Shown: positions 1 to 8,700 of the stretch, in pieces
Numbering within the stretch: the first letter of the stretch is position 1
Layout: the number at the start of each line of letters is the position of its first letter
NCBI GenBank assembly: GCA_964424105.1
Contig: CAYRHJ010000032.1
Span: forward strand, 78,853 to 142,852
Reading direction: 5' to 3'
From: CAYRHJ01 sp964424105
GTDB taxonomy: Bacteria > Planctomycetota > Phycisphaerae > UBA1845
DNA: 64,000 bases
The notes under the pieces: generated by a model
Told to the model about the DNA's origin: nothing
Seen by the model: the letters and a program-made list of their open reading frames with translations, nothing else
The model's database searches: none
Translations under genes and position numbers: made by a program

Positions 1-178
1 AGCTGACCCCGATCAACAAAACCGGACGCCACCACAGGCTCCATTGACCCAACGCTAATTGCCGGATGGCTAATCCCAGCGCGAAAAGCAACAGGGGGAT
101 GCCGATCGCGTGCAGAATCTGCGAGGCCGGATGTTGATGACGCTGTAACCAGTCCGAAACCCAACGGGGCGTTGTCAT
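1..178 (-). CDS. DUF962/Mpo1-like membrane protein, N-terminal part only
   Basis: An ATG at 178 opens a frame that runs off the left edge, giving 59 residues. The start reads MTTPRWVSDWLQRHQHPAS, followed by ILHAIGIPLLLFAL and hydrophobic stretches. The W..RH.HP...LHAIGIP pattern is typical of the DUF962/Mpo1 family, small membrane proteins related to yeast Mpo1, an iron-dependent dioxygenase of 2-hydroxy fatty acids. The conserved histidines are seen here; the activity is only known from yeast. It lies 40 bases downstream of the cytochrome gene on the same strand and may be co-transcribed with it. The C-terminus is outside the window. Confidence 0.6.
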   Translation of the reverse strand, partial: MTTPRWVSDWLQRHQHPASQILHAIGIPLLLFALGLAIRQLALGQWSLWWRPVLLIGVS

Positions 179-218
179 GACGGGGCGGAAGACGAGTCCC
201 TGCGGCGACGCGTCTGCG

Positions 219-839
219 CTACTCCTTCAACAGCTTCAATGCAATGTGTTCATGCAGCCCCAGGCCCTTCATTTTTTCATAATCAAACGGTTCGCTGAAT
301 TTATGAGTGGGGCTTTCATCATTGTGGCACTTCGTGCAGGTCTCGGCGGTGATCTTGGCCATTCCGGCGGCGTACATGTCTTCATGTGTGTAGTTTTTGG
401 ACGCGGTCATGATTTCCTTGTGAAAATCGGAATAGCTGCCGCCGGGTCCGTGGCAGGATTCACAACCCACGTGTGCCAATGCATTCGCCTTGCGGACGGC
501 TTTCGCGTCTGCGGCGTCCGGAACCTCGTAGCCGCCCGGCAGGCCAAACCCCACGGTGTGACAGCGGAGACAGGTCGCGTCCGTCGTGTAATCTTTGGCA
601 GGGTCCAAGCCGGCTTGAATCTTCTTTTCAGACCGTTCGTTGGGCTTGAGAATGTTCAACGCGGTCCCCATGGGCGTCTTTTCCCATGACTTGAAATGCT
701 GGATGTGACATTTCTTGCAGGAGTTGTTGTTGACAAAGGGTACGGAGTCGTCCGCTTGCACGGGCGCTTCCCAAGCAACCAAACAAACCGCCGTCAAAAC
801 GACTGTCGCCATCAGGCTCTTCCGATTTTCTGTCTTCAT
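219..839 (-). CDS. exported tetrahaem cytochrome c family protein
   Basis: A 206-residue protein with a Sec signal peptide (Lys/Arg-rich start, hydrophobic core, likely cleavage after VQA near residue 29). It has four CxxCH haem-binding motifs at about residues 41, 90, 126 and 168 (CKKCH, CLRCH, CESCH, CTKCH). Spacing and the CESCHGPGG context resemble cytochrome c-552/c554-type multihaem domains, which carry electrons in the periplasm. The ATG at 839 has a GGAG ribosome-binding site about 8 bases upstream. The partner enzyme is not in the window, so the electron donor and acceptor are unknown. Confidence 0.85.
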   Translation of the reverse strand: MKTENRKSLMATVVLTAVCLVAWEAPVQADDSVPFVNNNSCKKCHIQHFKSWEKTPMGTALNILKPNERSEKKIQAGLDPAKDYTTDATCLRCHTVGFGLPGGYEVPDAADAKAVRKANALAHVGCESCHGPGGSYSDFHKEIMTASKNYTHEDMYAAGMAKITAETCTKCHNDESPTHKFSEPFDYEKMKGLGLHEHIALKLLKE

Positions 840-1250
840 GCGTCAAACTCCATTTTCTGAGATCATTGTTCGTTCACACTTGACGCACCGAACGTCACGT
901 ACCACGGTATACGCCCAACCCCTGTCATCGATAGACAACCAAACGTCCCGGACTTGCAGAACACGATTTTCGCTATTCGCTATTCGCCGCCAAGTCGATG
1001 CAAGTTGACGAGAACGCAATCGAGTGTAGCGACTTGCCACGGTTTCACAATACCGGCGACGTTTTGCGGAGTCCGTGACGGAACCGGCGGCACCACAACG
1101 GTCGTTTACCATCGTCGAGACGTTGCCCAAGGCACGTCCCGTACGCCGGAGTGACGATCGGGACAATTCCGCCCGCGACGTCGTCACGGACGCCCGACGT
1201 TCGAGTGGCCCTGATGATCCGCCGGCCGGTTTTGATTCAGTTCCGAAGGT
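840..1250. other. divergent intergenic region
   Basis: About 410 bases between a minus-strand cytochrome gene and a plus-strand thioesterase gene, so it should hold both promoters. A 114-residue minus-strand open frame here is Arg/Ser-rich without domain features and I do not call it. I see no repeat-family element and no clear operator. Confidence 0.4.
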
Positions 1251-1673
1251 GTGCTAGACTCTCTCACGCCCATGAAAAGGGGATTCGAACCAGGAATCGC
1301 GCGGGAAATCCGCGTCAAGGTGACCGATGCGATGTGTCCGGCCTTCGACGGCCGAATCGTGCACCATGTTTATTCAACCTGGTCCATGGTGCATCACATG
1401 GAGGTGGCCGCCCGCAAAGTGTTGGTCGACTATCTCGACGAGGACGAGGAAGGCATCGGATCGCACGTGTCGGCTGACCATCACAGCCCGGCCGTTATCG
1501 GAACGTGGGTGACCGTGCGAGCGGAACTGGCGGAAGTGCGACACAATCGTGCCGTGTGCCGCGTGACGGCCTGGGACGGGCAACGCCTCCTCGGCGAAGG
1601 AAAGCAGGTGCAGGTCATTTTGAAAAAGGTCAAGCTGGCCCAGTTGATCGAAAGGAGTCGAGCGAGTGGTTAA
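1251..1673 (+). CDS. FlK-like hotdog-fold acyl-CoA thioesterase
   Basis: A protein of up to 140 residues resembling the fluoroacetyl-CoA thioesterase (FlK) branch of hotdog-fold proteins: a segment TDAMCPAFDGRIVHHVYST, a helix with MVHHMEVAARKVL, then an acidic stretch and SADHHSPAVIGTWVTVRAEL. Such enzymes hydrolyse acyl-CoA thioesters or act as binding relatives. Either the GTG at 1251 (GAAGG just before it) or the ATG at 1272 could be the start. Its stop overlaps the next gene by 8 bases, so the two are translationally coupled. The substrate cannot be read from the sequence. Confidence 0.7.
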   Translation: MLDSLTPMKRGFEPGIAREIRVKVTDAMCPAFDGRIVHHVYSTWSMVHHMEVAARKVLVDYLDEDEEGIGSHVSADHHSPAVIGTWVTVRAELAEVRHNRAVCRVTAWDGQRLLGEGKQVQVILKKVKLAQLIERSRASG

Positions 1674-1986
1674 ATTGATCGCCCTATACAAAAGTCCGCC
1701 GGACAAGGCTGAATTCGACGATCACTATAACAACATCCATGCGCCCCTGGCCAAGAAGATGCCGGGTCTGCGGAAGTTGGAAGTGGCGCGAACGTTTGGT
1801 GCACCCGGTGGCGAGGCCAAGTTCTATCTCGTAGCCCAACTTTATTTCGACAACAAGGAGTCGATGTTCGCGGCCCTGAAAAGCGAGGCGGGCCAGGCCG
1901 CCGCCAAGGACGTGATGGGATTCGCCGGTGAATTGATCCACATGATGTTTGCCAACGTCGATGAATCGTCTGCCGTTTCCGTTTGA
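1666..1986 (+). CDS. EthD-family ferredoxin-like small protein
   Basis: A 106-residue protein beginning VKLIALYKSPPDKAEFDDHY. The pattern Y..P.D...FD.HY...H.PLA..MPGLR is the EthD/dimeric alpha-beta barrel signature; such proteins are often small accessory or ring-modifying proteins in degradation operons. The GTG at 1666 has a strong AAAGGAG 8 bases upstream, inside the thioesterase gene, which decides this start. It sits between a thioesterase and a crotonase, suggesting a shared acyl-CoA or aromatic pathway (inferred). Confidence 0.75.
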   Translation: MVKLIALYKSPPDKAEFDDHYNNIHAPLAKKMPGLRKLEVARTFGAPGGEAKFYLVAQLYFDNKESMFAALKSEAGQAAAKDVMGFAGELIHMMFANVDESSAVSV

Positions 1987-2046
1987 CGTGTCGATGAAAT
2001 GCTGAATGGTTTGCTGCACGGCGCCGGATCGTAACCCGTTCCCAGC

Positions 2047-2117
2047 CGCGACGGCGTCGTTACGAAACGCGACGGCGTCGTTACGAACCGCGACGGCGTC
2101 GTTACGAACCGCGATGG
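2047..2117. repeat. 21-bp direct tandem repeat, three copies and a partial fourth
   Basis: Units at 2047-2067, 2068-2088 and 2089-2109, each CGCGACGGCGTCGTTACGAA plus one base, and a partial fourth to 2117. It lies in the gap between the EthD and crotonase genes and runs straight into a pair of family 1 palindromes. The internal GACGGCGTC is itself a near palindrome. Confidence 0.9.
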
Positions 2118-2125
2118 CCTGCCTG

Positions 2126-2192
2126 CGTCATTCCGGCGAACGCCGGAATCCAGAAGGACGCTGCCTGGACCCCGGCTTTCGCCGGCGTGACG
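2126..2192. repeat. family 1 palindromic elements, divergent pair
   Basis: Two copies of the roughly 28-bp family 1 element in opposite orientation, at 2126-2152 (CATTCCGG...CCGGAATCCAG) and 2165-2192 (CTGGACCCCGG...CCGGCGTGACG), 12 bases apart. Each has a core of the form TCCGGC-N4-GCCGGA. The paired arrangement recurs at 27139-27210. Confidence 0.9.
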
Positions 2193-2226
2193 TATAGGGC
2201 GCCGGAATGAGAACAGGGTTCAATAG

Positions 2227-3114
2227 ATGACGAAAGAACCGATTATGGATTTCCCGCAGGCCCGACCGGCTGGGTCGTTTCATTTCGAGACCATCTTGTA
2301 CGCGAAGACGGCGCACCGCGCCACGATTACCATGAACAGGCCCGCGGTTCTAAACGCGGTCAATTTCACGATGTTGCGCGAGCTTCGCGAGGCCATCGAG
2401 GACGTTTCCTGGGACGACGAGATTCGGGTTCTGGTTCTGACCGGGAGCGGCGAGCGTGCGTTTTGCACCGGCGCGGACCTGAAGGAACAGCAGGAACACT
2501 GCCTGAATAACCCCGACGCCTATTGGAGGTGGATGGGCGCGTTCATCGAGGTGCACGAGAAACTGCGAAACATCGGCAAGCCCACCGTTGCGCGGCTGAA
2601 CGGGATCGTGGTCGGCGGCGGCAATGAAATGAACATGTCATGTGATCTCGCCATCGCGGCTGACGACATTTACATCCGGCAGGTAGGCGCTGCGCGGGGA
2701 AGCGTGGCAGCGGCCGGCGCGACGCAGTGGCTGCCGCTGATCGTGGGCGACCGGCGGGCGCGTGAAATCCTGATGCTCTGCGAAGAGATTCCCGCAGTGA
2801 AGGCGTTGGAGTGGGGACTGGTCAATCAGGTGGTGCCGCGATTGCAATTGGACAAGGCTGTCGATGAGATGTGCGACAAGCTGATCGACAAGCTGCCCGA
2901 GTGCATGCGTTACACCAAGCAGCAGCTAAACTATTGGCGGGAAGTATCCTGGCACCAGACGATTGGTCATGCGCGCGAGTGGTTGTCCATCCACAACCGG
3001 TCACCGGAGGTTCACGAGGGCACGCAAGCCTTCGTCGACAAACGACCGATCGACTATGTGGGCGTCCGAAAGGGATTAACCCCCGACAAGCATTTGCCAA
3101 CACGGAAAAAGTGA
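2227..3114 (+). CDS. enoyl-CoA hydratase/isomerase (crotonase) family protein
   Basis: A 295-residue crotonase-fold protein. Visible are MNRPAVLNAVN near residue 40, the oxyanion-hole segment AFCTGADLKE, and the second conserved block GIVVGGGNEMNMSCDLAIAAD. A further stretch, GSVAAAGATQWLPLIVG, resembles the ring-opening hydrolase (Oah/BamA-like) side of the family more than fatty-acid hydratases, but this is only an impression. It follows the thioesterase and EthD genes across a repeat-filled gap of 240 bases. Start at 2227 or at the ATG at 2245; neither has a strong ribosome-binding site. The substrate is unknown. Confidence 0.8.
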   Translation: MTKEPIMDFPQARPAGSFHFETILYAKTAHRATITMNRPAVLNAVNFTMLRELREAIEDVSWDDEIRVLVLTGSGERAFCTGADLKEQQEHCLNNPDAYWRWMGAFIEVHEKLRNIGKPTVARLNGIVVGGGNEMNMSCDLAIAADDIYIRQVGAARGSVAAAGATQWLPLIVGDRRAREILMLCEEIPAVKALEWGLVNQVVPRLQLDKAVDEMCDKLIDKLPECMRYTKQQLNYWREVSWHQTIGHAREWLSIHNRSPEVHEGTQAFVDKRPIDYVGVRKGLTPDKHLPTRKK

Positions 3115-3667
3115 TTCGGACTTTCCAATGGTAACGTTGACGAGACGTGGCGCGATTATTGAACTTTGAATGGTGTAATGACGTCGATCCGTCGCAGCCG
3201 CAGAACCGTCACCCCGGCGAAAGCCGGGGTCCAGAAATGCAGACAGGTAGGCGTGCGAGAGGACAAGGGAACGTCGATTCGCATCTGAACCGAACCGCGA
3301 CGGCCTGCCTGTACGTGCCTGCCTGTGCCGGCACGGCAGACAGGTACGAACGCAGACAGGTCAACGGACCGGGTAGAAAGCCATTGGCGTTCTGGATTCC
3401 GGCGTTCGCCGGAATGACGGAAGCTCGCGCGTACCCCTGGATTCCGGCGTTCGCCGGAACGACGGACAACGACGTCACCAATACGTTGATGAGTCACCGA
3501 ACTGATCGGACACCCGTGCCCGACATACAACATGAACTTCAAGACAGCCAGGCCGGACATCTGGTCGATGAGTATGTATTCTGTCTGCACATTTTGGCGC
3601 AATCGTTCGTGGATCATCTGTGCTCGACAACGGTGTACAGCGCGAGAACGGTGGATAAAAGGGAATA
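3115..3667. repeat. intergenic region with three family 1 elements and a CCTGCCTG hairpin
   Basis: About 550 bases without a convincing gene. Family 1 copies lie at 3207-3234 (reverse), 3392-3419 (forward) and 3437-3464 (forward, one mismatch). Between them, around 3300-3362, CCTGCCTG and CAGACAGG motifs can pair across a GCCGGC-like centre. Open frames here are simply the repeats read through. The end of the stretch must hold the promoter for the glucan cluster. Confidence 0.75.
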
Positions 3668-5788
3668 ATGGGAACTGGAAGGACTGTTACGAATCCCATG
3701 TCAAAACGGGCATCATTGAGCCACGACCTGTCGGGGATGAACCAGCCCGCGGACGCCTTGCGCGATCACAAATCAGACGCCAACATCAACTCGAAATCCA
3801 ATCCCATAACAGGCAGTCCATTGCAGCGAATCTGGATTGAACGGGTGCGACCCGAAGTGGATGGCGGCAAGTGGCCGGCCAAGGGAATCGTGGGGGATCG
3901 GTTCGCGGTGGAGGCTGACCTGGTTGCCGACGGGCACGATGTCGTCACCGGCATCTTGCTTTTCCGGCACGAGAACAAGGAAAAATGGCATGAATCCACG
4001 CTAGAACCGATCGGGAATGACCGATTCCGTGCGGAATTCGTTCTAACAGAACTGGGCCTGTGGCAATACACCGTTGAAGTTTGGGTGGACGAATTCCGTA
4101 CGTGGAAATCCGGTCTGGTTAAGAAGCTTGATGCGAAACAAGATATTCAGTTGGAACTTCAAACCGGTACGGAGCTATTTGCTGCCGCCGCCGAACGGGC
4201 GACAGGCGAAAATCAAAAGACACTTCAATCGGCAACGCAGATGCTCGCTGACAAACGAACGGGCATTGACGCCCGCGTGCGTGTGGCCCTTGATTCGCGA
4301 AACGACGAACTGATCGCCTGTCCAAATCGGAGTCAGGCTACGCGCTATGATCGCGTGCTGGAAGTTCGCGCGGACCGCGACAAGGCGCGTTTTTCAACCT
4401 GGTATGAAATTTTTCCCAGATCGACGGGCAGCGGTGGTCGACATGGTACGTTTCGTGACGTTGAGAAACGGCTTGCCTATATCGCGTCCATGGGATTCGA
4501 CGTCGTCTACTTCCCGCCCGTTCACCCCATTGGAACCAGTTTTCGCAAAGGCAAGAACAATTCACTGCAAGCCCAGCCGTCGGAGCCGGGCAGTCCGTGG
4601 GCGATTGGCGGAAAGGACGGCGGGCACCTGGCCATCCATCCCGAGCTTGGCACCGTTGAAGATTTTCGCCGACTGGTGATTTCAGCTAGGGAACACGATT
4701 TAGAAGTAGCACTGGATATTGCGTTCCAAGCATCCCCGGACCACCCCTACGTCACCGACCATCCCGATTGGTTCAAACGTAGGCCTGATGGGTCGATTCA
4801 GTATGCGGAGAATCCGCCGAAGAAGTATCAGGATATTTATCCGTTCGATTTTGCGTGTGCGGATTGGGAGGGGTTGTGGCGGGAATTGCACGGCGTCTTT
4901 ATTTTCTGGATCAAACAGGGCGTGCGAATTTTCCGCGTAGATAATCCGCATACCAAGCCGTTGAATTTCTGGGCGTGGTGTATTCGAGACATTCAACGAG
5001 ATTATCCGGACGTTATTTTTCTGGCTGAGGCGTTTACGCGGCCTAAACTGATGTACGCGCTCGCTAAAGCAGGATTCACACAATCATATACGTACTTTAC
5101 ATGGCGGAACACGAGTTGGGAGCTTCGCGCGTATCTGGAGGAACTGACGGCCACGGAAGTGAACGATTACTTTCGCCCCAATTTTTGGCCCAACACGCCG
5201 GATATCCTTCCGGAACATTTGCAATGCGGCGGTCGGGCGGCGTTTGTTGGCCGACTGGTGCTCGCGGCCACGATGACCAGCAATTATGGAATTTATGGTC
5301 CGGCGTTTGAACTAATGGAGCATGTCGCCCGGCCGGGTTCTGAAGAATATCTGGACAACGAAAAATACGAAATCAAGGAATGGAAGCTGGACGATCCGAA
5401 CAGTCTGCGGCCTGTGATCACGCGGATCAACCGAGCGCGTCGTGAACAGGCGGCACTACAGAGCACTGGGAACCTTCGATTTCATCGGTCGGACAACGAG
5501 CAGATCATTTGCTACAGCAAGCACACGGATGATCAGGCCAATCGAATGTTGATGGTGGTGAATCTTGATTTTGGTCACAGGCAGTCGGGGTGGGTGGATC
5601 TCGATCTTGGATGGTTGGGGATTGGCGCTGACGAGACTTATCAAGTGCATGATCTGCTCAGCGATGCCCGTTATTTGTGGCGGGGCTCGCGCAATTACGT
5701 TGAATTGCATCCCCACGTCATGCCGGCGCACGTTTTCGCCGTGCGACGATTCACCGGCCACGAACATGGTTTTGATTATTTCGCATGA
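3668..5788 (+). CDS. glgE: alpha-1,4-glucan:maltose-1-phosphate maltosyltransferase
   Basis: A 706-residue GH13 (subfamily 3) protein matching GlgE along its length: an N-terminal domain starting at RIWIERVRPEVDGGKWPAKG, a linker, then the (beta/alpha)8 barrel with FPPVHPIG and the KGKNN segment. The nucleophile is expected at Asp425 in FRVDNPHTKP and the acid/base at Glu454 in FLAEAFTRPK. GlgE adds maltosyl units from maltose 1-phosphate to the ends of alpha-1,4-glucans in the cytoplasm. The ATG at 3668 has AAAGGG just upstream; about 50 residues before the conserved domain are low in similarity. It overlaps treS by 4 bases (ATGA). Confidence 0.95.
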   Translation: MGTGRTVTNPMSKRASLSHDLSGMNQPADALRDHKSDANINSKSNPITGSPLQRIWIERVRPEVDGGKWPAKGIVGDRFAVEADLVADGHDVVTGILLFRHENKEKWHESTLEPIGNDRFRAEFVLTELGLWQYTVEVWVDEFRTWKSGLVKKLDAKQDIQLELQTGTELFAAAAERATGENQKTLQSATQMLADKRTGIDARVRVALDSRNDELIACPNRSQATRYDRVLEVRADRDKARFSTWYEIFPRSTGSGGRHGTFRDVEKRLAYIASMGFDVVYFPPVHPIGTSFRKGKNNSLQAQPSEPGSPWAIGGKDGGHLAIHPELGTVEDFRRLVISAREHDLEVALDIAFQASPDHPYVTDHPDWFKRRPDGSIQYAENPPKKYQDIYPFDFACADWEGLWRELHGVFIFWIKQGVRIFRVDNPHTKPLNFWAWCIRDIQRDYPDVIFLAEAFTRPKLMYALAKAGFTQSYTYFTWRNTSWELRAYLEELTATEVNDYFRPNFWPNTPDILPEHLQCGGRAAFVGRLVLAATMTSNYGIYGPAFELMEHVARPGSEEYLDNEKYEIKEWKLDDPNSLRPVITRINRARREQAALQSTGNLRFHRSDNEQIICYSKHTDDQANRMLMVVNLDFGHRQSGWVDLDLGWLGIGADETYQVHDLLSDARYLWRGSRNYVELHPHVMPAHVFAVRRFTGHEHGFDYFA

Positions 5789-8700
5789 AACGGCCTGGAC
5801 ATGAAAAAGTGCCGCGGCGGGATCCGCTATGGTACAAGGACGCGGTCATCTACGAACTTCACGTTCGGGCGTATTGCGATTCGAACGGTGACGGGATCGG
5901 CGATTTCAACGGCCTGGTCAGCAAGCTCGATTATCTGGCGGAGTTGGGAGTCACGGCGCTGTGGCTGTTGCCGTTTTATCCATCGCCGTTGAGGGACGAC
6001 GGTTACGACATCGCGGATTACACGAAGGTGAATCCTTCGTACGGGACGCTGGCGGATTTCAAGCGATTTTTGCGTGAAGCGCACGCCCGCGGTCTGCGCG
6101 TCATCACCGAGCTGGTCGTCAACCACACGTCGAACGAGCACCCCTGGTTTCAACGATCGCGGGAAGCGCCGCCGGGCAGTCGAGCGCGAGAGTTCTACGT
6201 GTGGAGCGACACGGCGGATCGGTACGGCGATACGCGCATCATCTTTCAAGATTTCGAGACGTCGAATTGGGCGTGGGACCCGGTGGCGAAGGCGTACTAT
6301 TGGCATCGTTTTTATTCTCACCAGCCTGATCTGAATTTTGACAATCCGGAGGTTCATGAAGCGTTGTTTCGGGTGGTCGATTTTTGGATGGCGATGGGCG
6401 TCGATGGGATGCGGCTGGATGCCGTTCCGTACCTTTTCGAACGGGAGGGTACGAATTGCGAAAACCTGCCGGAGACTCACGCGTTTCTGAAGAAGCTGCG
6501 GTCGTACGTGGACGGCAAGTACCCGGAGCGAATGCTGCTGGCGGAGGCGAATCAATGGCCTGAAGACGCGGCGGCCTACTTCGGGAAGGGTGACGAATGT
6601 CACATGAATTTTCATTTTCCGCTGATGCCTCGGATGTTCATGGGCGTCAATTTGGAGGACCGTTTTCCGATCGTGGACATTTTGAGCCAGACGCCGGAGA
6701 TTGCGGAAACGTGCCAGTGGGCCACTTTTTTGCGGAATCACGACGAACTGACGTTGGAAATGGTGACGGACGAAGACCGGGACTACATGTGGCGGGTGTA
6801 CGCGGAGGACCGCCAAGCGCGCATCAATCTGGGCATCCGCCGGCGGCTCGCGCCGCTGGTTGGAACACGTCGCAAGATCGAGCTATTGAACGCCTTGCTG
6901 TTCTCGCTTCCGGGGACTCCGGTCTTGTATTACGGGGACGAGATCGGGATGGGGGACAATATATATCTGGGGGACCGCGACGGCGTGCGGACGCCGATGC
7001 AGTGGAGTCCCGATCGGAACGCCGGATTCTCGCGTGCCAATCCGCAACGACTGTATCTGCCGGTTATTGTTGACCCGGAGTATCACTTCGAAGCGGTGAA
7101 CGTGGAGACGGGCCTGGCCAACCCGTCGTCGCTGCTGTGGTGGATGAAGCGTTTGATCGGGATGTGCAACCGTCACAAGGCGTTTGGGCGGGGCGATTTC
7201 AAGTTGCTTCACCCGGACAACAGAAAAGTGCTGGCGTTCGTTCGCTCGTACGAGGGCGAACGGATCCTTGTTGTGGCCAATCTGTCGCGCCACTGTCAAC
7301 ACGTGGAACTGCCCCTTGGTGAATACGTGGGGCAGGTTCCGGAAGAGCTTTTTGGGCGAGTTCCCTTTCCGGTCATCAAGGAGCAGCCCTATTTTCTGTC
7401 GCTCAGCCCGCATGCGTTTTACTGGTTCAAGCTGACGCAGAGCTTGTCGGAGGAATCGGTCACGAGGGAGATCGACGATCTGGGGACGATTGGGAGTGTT
7501 TCGGACCTGCTCTCGGGAGTTCAACGAAGTCGCGTCGACCGGCTGCTGGTGGGCTACTTGACCCGACAGCGATGGTTTCGATCGAAATCCCGCCGGGTGA
7601 GCGGGGCGCGTATTATCGAAAACGTTGAGTTGGCAGATGAATCGGTCATTCTGCTGGTTGAGGTTGAGTTTTTCGAGGGTCCGGCGGAAGTGTATCTGGT
7701 TCCGTTGAGCGTGTGTGCGTTGGAAGATCGCTCCATGACGGTCGCGGCTCGGAAAGAGACGGGCGAAGAATCGGAGCGGATTTTTGCGGAGCCATCGCAA
7801 AGGGTTCTGGACTCCGGCGTTCGCCGGAGTGACGTGCGGGGGGTTCTGGGGAAGATTCAGTGGAGGCAGGCCGCGCAAGAGGTCTCGGTTGGTAGAAGAC
7901 CGCTCCCTGACGGTGGCGGCTCTGAAGGAGACGGTGGCGGCTCTGAAAGTGGTGAAAGACCGCTCCCTGACGGTGGCGGCTCGGAAAGAGACGGTCGGGG
8001 GTCGGTCCGTGAGGCGGTGGTCAGTGACGCGGCGGAGTCGGCATCGTTCGCGTCTGGGATTTTGGAGATGATGGCTGAACGACGGAGCCTGCGTGGGAGT
8101 CGGGGTCGCTTGGTGACGTGGATCAGCGGTGGCTGGCGAGAACGGGATAACGTTATGTCGCTGGTACCGAAAGCGGGATCGGCGGAACAGACGAACACGT
8201 GCATCGTTTTTGATCAGGCGTACATGCTGAAGCTTCAGCGAGTCGTTGATTGGGGTACCAACGCCGACGTGCAGATGCTCCGCTTCCTGAACGAGCGGAC
8301 CGGCTACCGGCACGTGCCCGAATTACTGGGGACGATGGAATACGTCGTGCCTGGCCGGGAGCCGGCGGTCTTGGTTGCGTTGCAGAGGTTTGTGCCCAAT
8401 GAAGGGGATGCGTGGCAGTTCATGCTCGACGCGCTGGATCATTTTTACGAGCATGCGCAGGCTTGGCCCGATGGCGAGGAACCGGAAATCCTTGCGGTCT
8501 CGGCGGTCGAGCTTTCCACGCGAGCGCTTCCGGAAATGATTGGACAAGCATTCGGTTCGTACATTCCACTCGTCCGATTGCTGGGGCAACGGACGGCTGA
8601 GCTTCACGAGGCACTTGGATCGGAAACGCGGGATCGGGATTTCACAGCGCAGGCGTTTTCGGAGCTACATCAACGGTCGCTGTATCAATCGGCTCGTGCT

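Noticed and set aside
843..1187. 114-residue minus-strand open frame upstream of the cytochrome gene
   Set aside because: Arg/Ser-rich, no ribosome-binding site or known motif; lies where divergent promoters are expected.
6883..8313. 476-residue open frame on the minus strand over treS
   Set aside because: It lies entirely opposite a well-supported GH13/maltokinase gene and its protein is Arg/His/Pro-rich with no domain; it reflects high GC codon bias.
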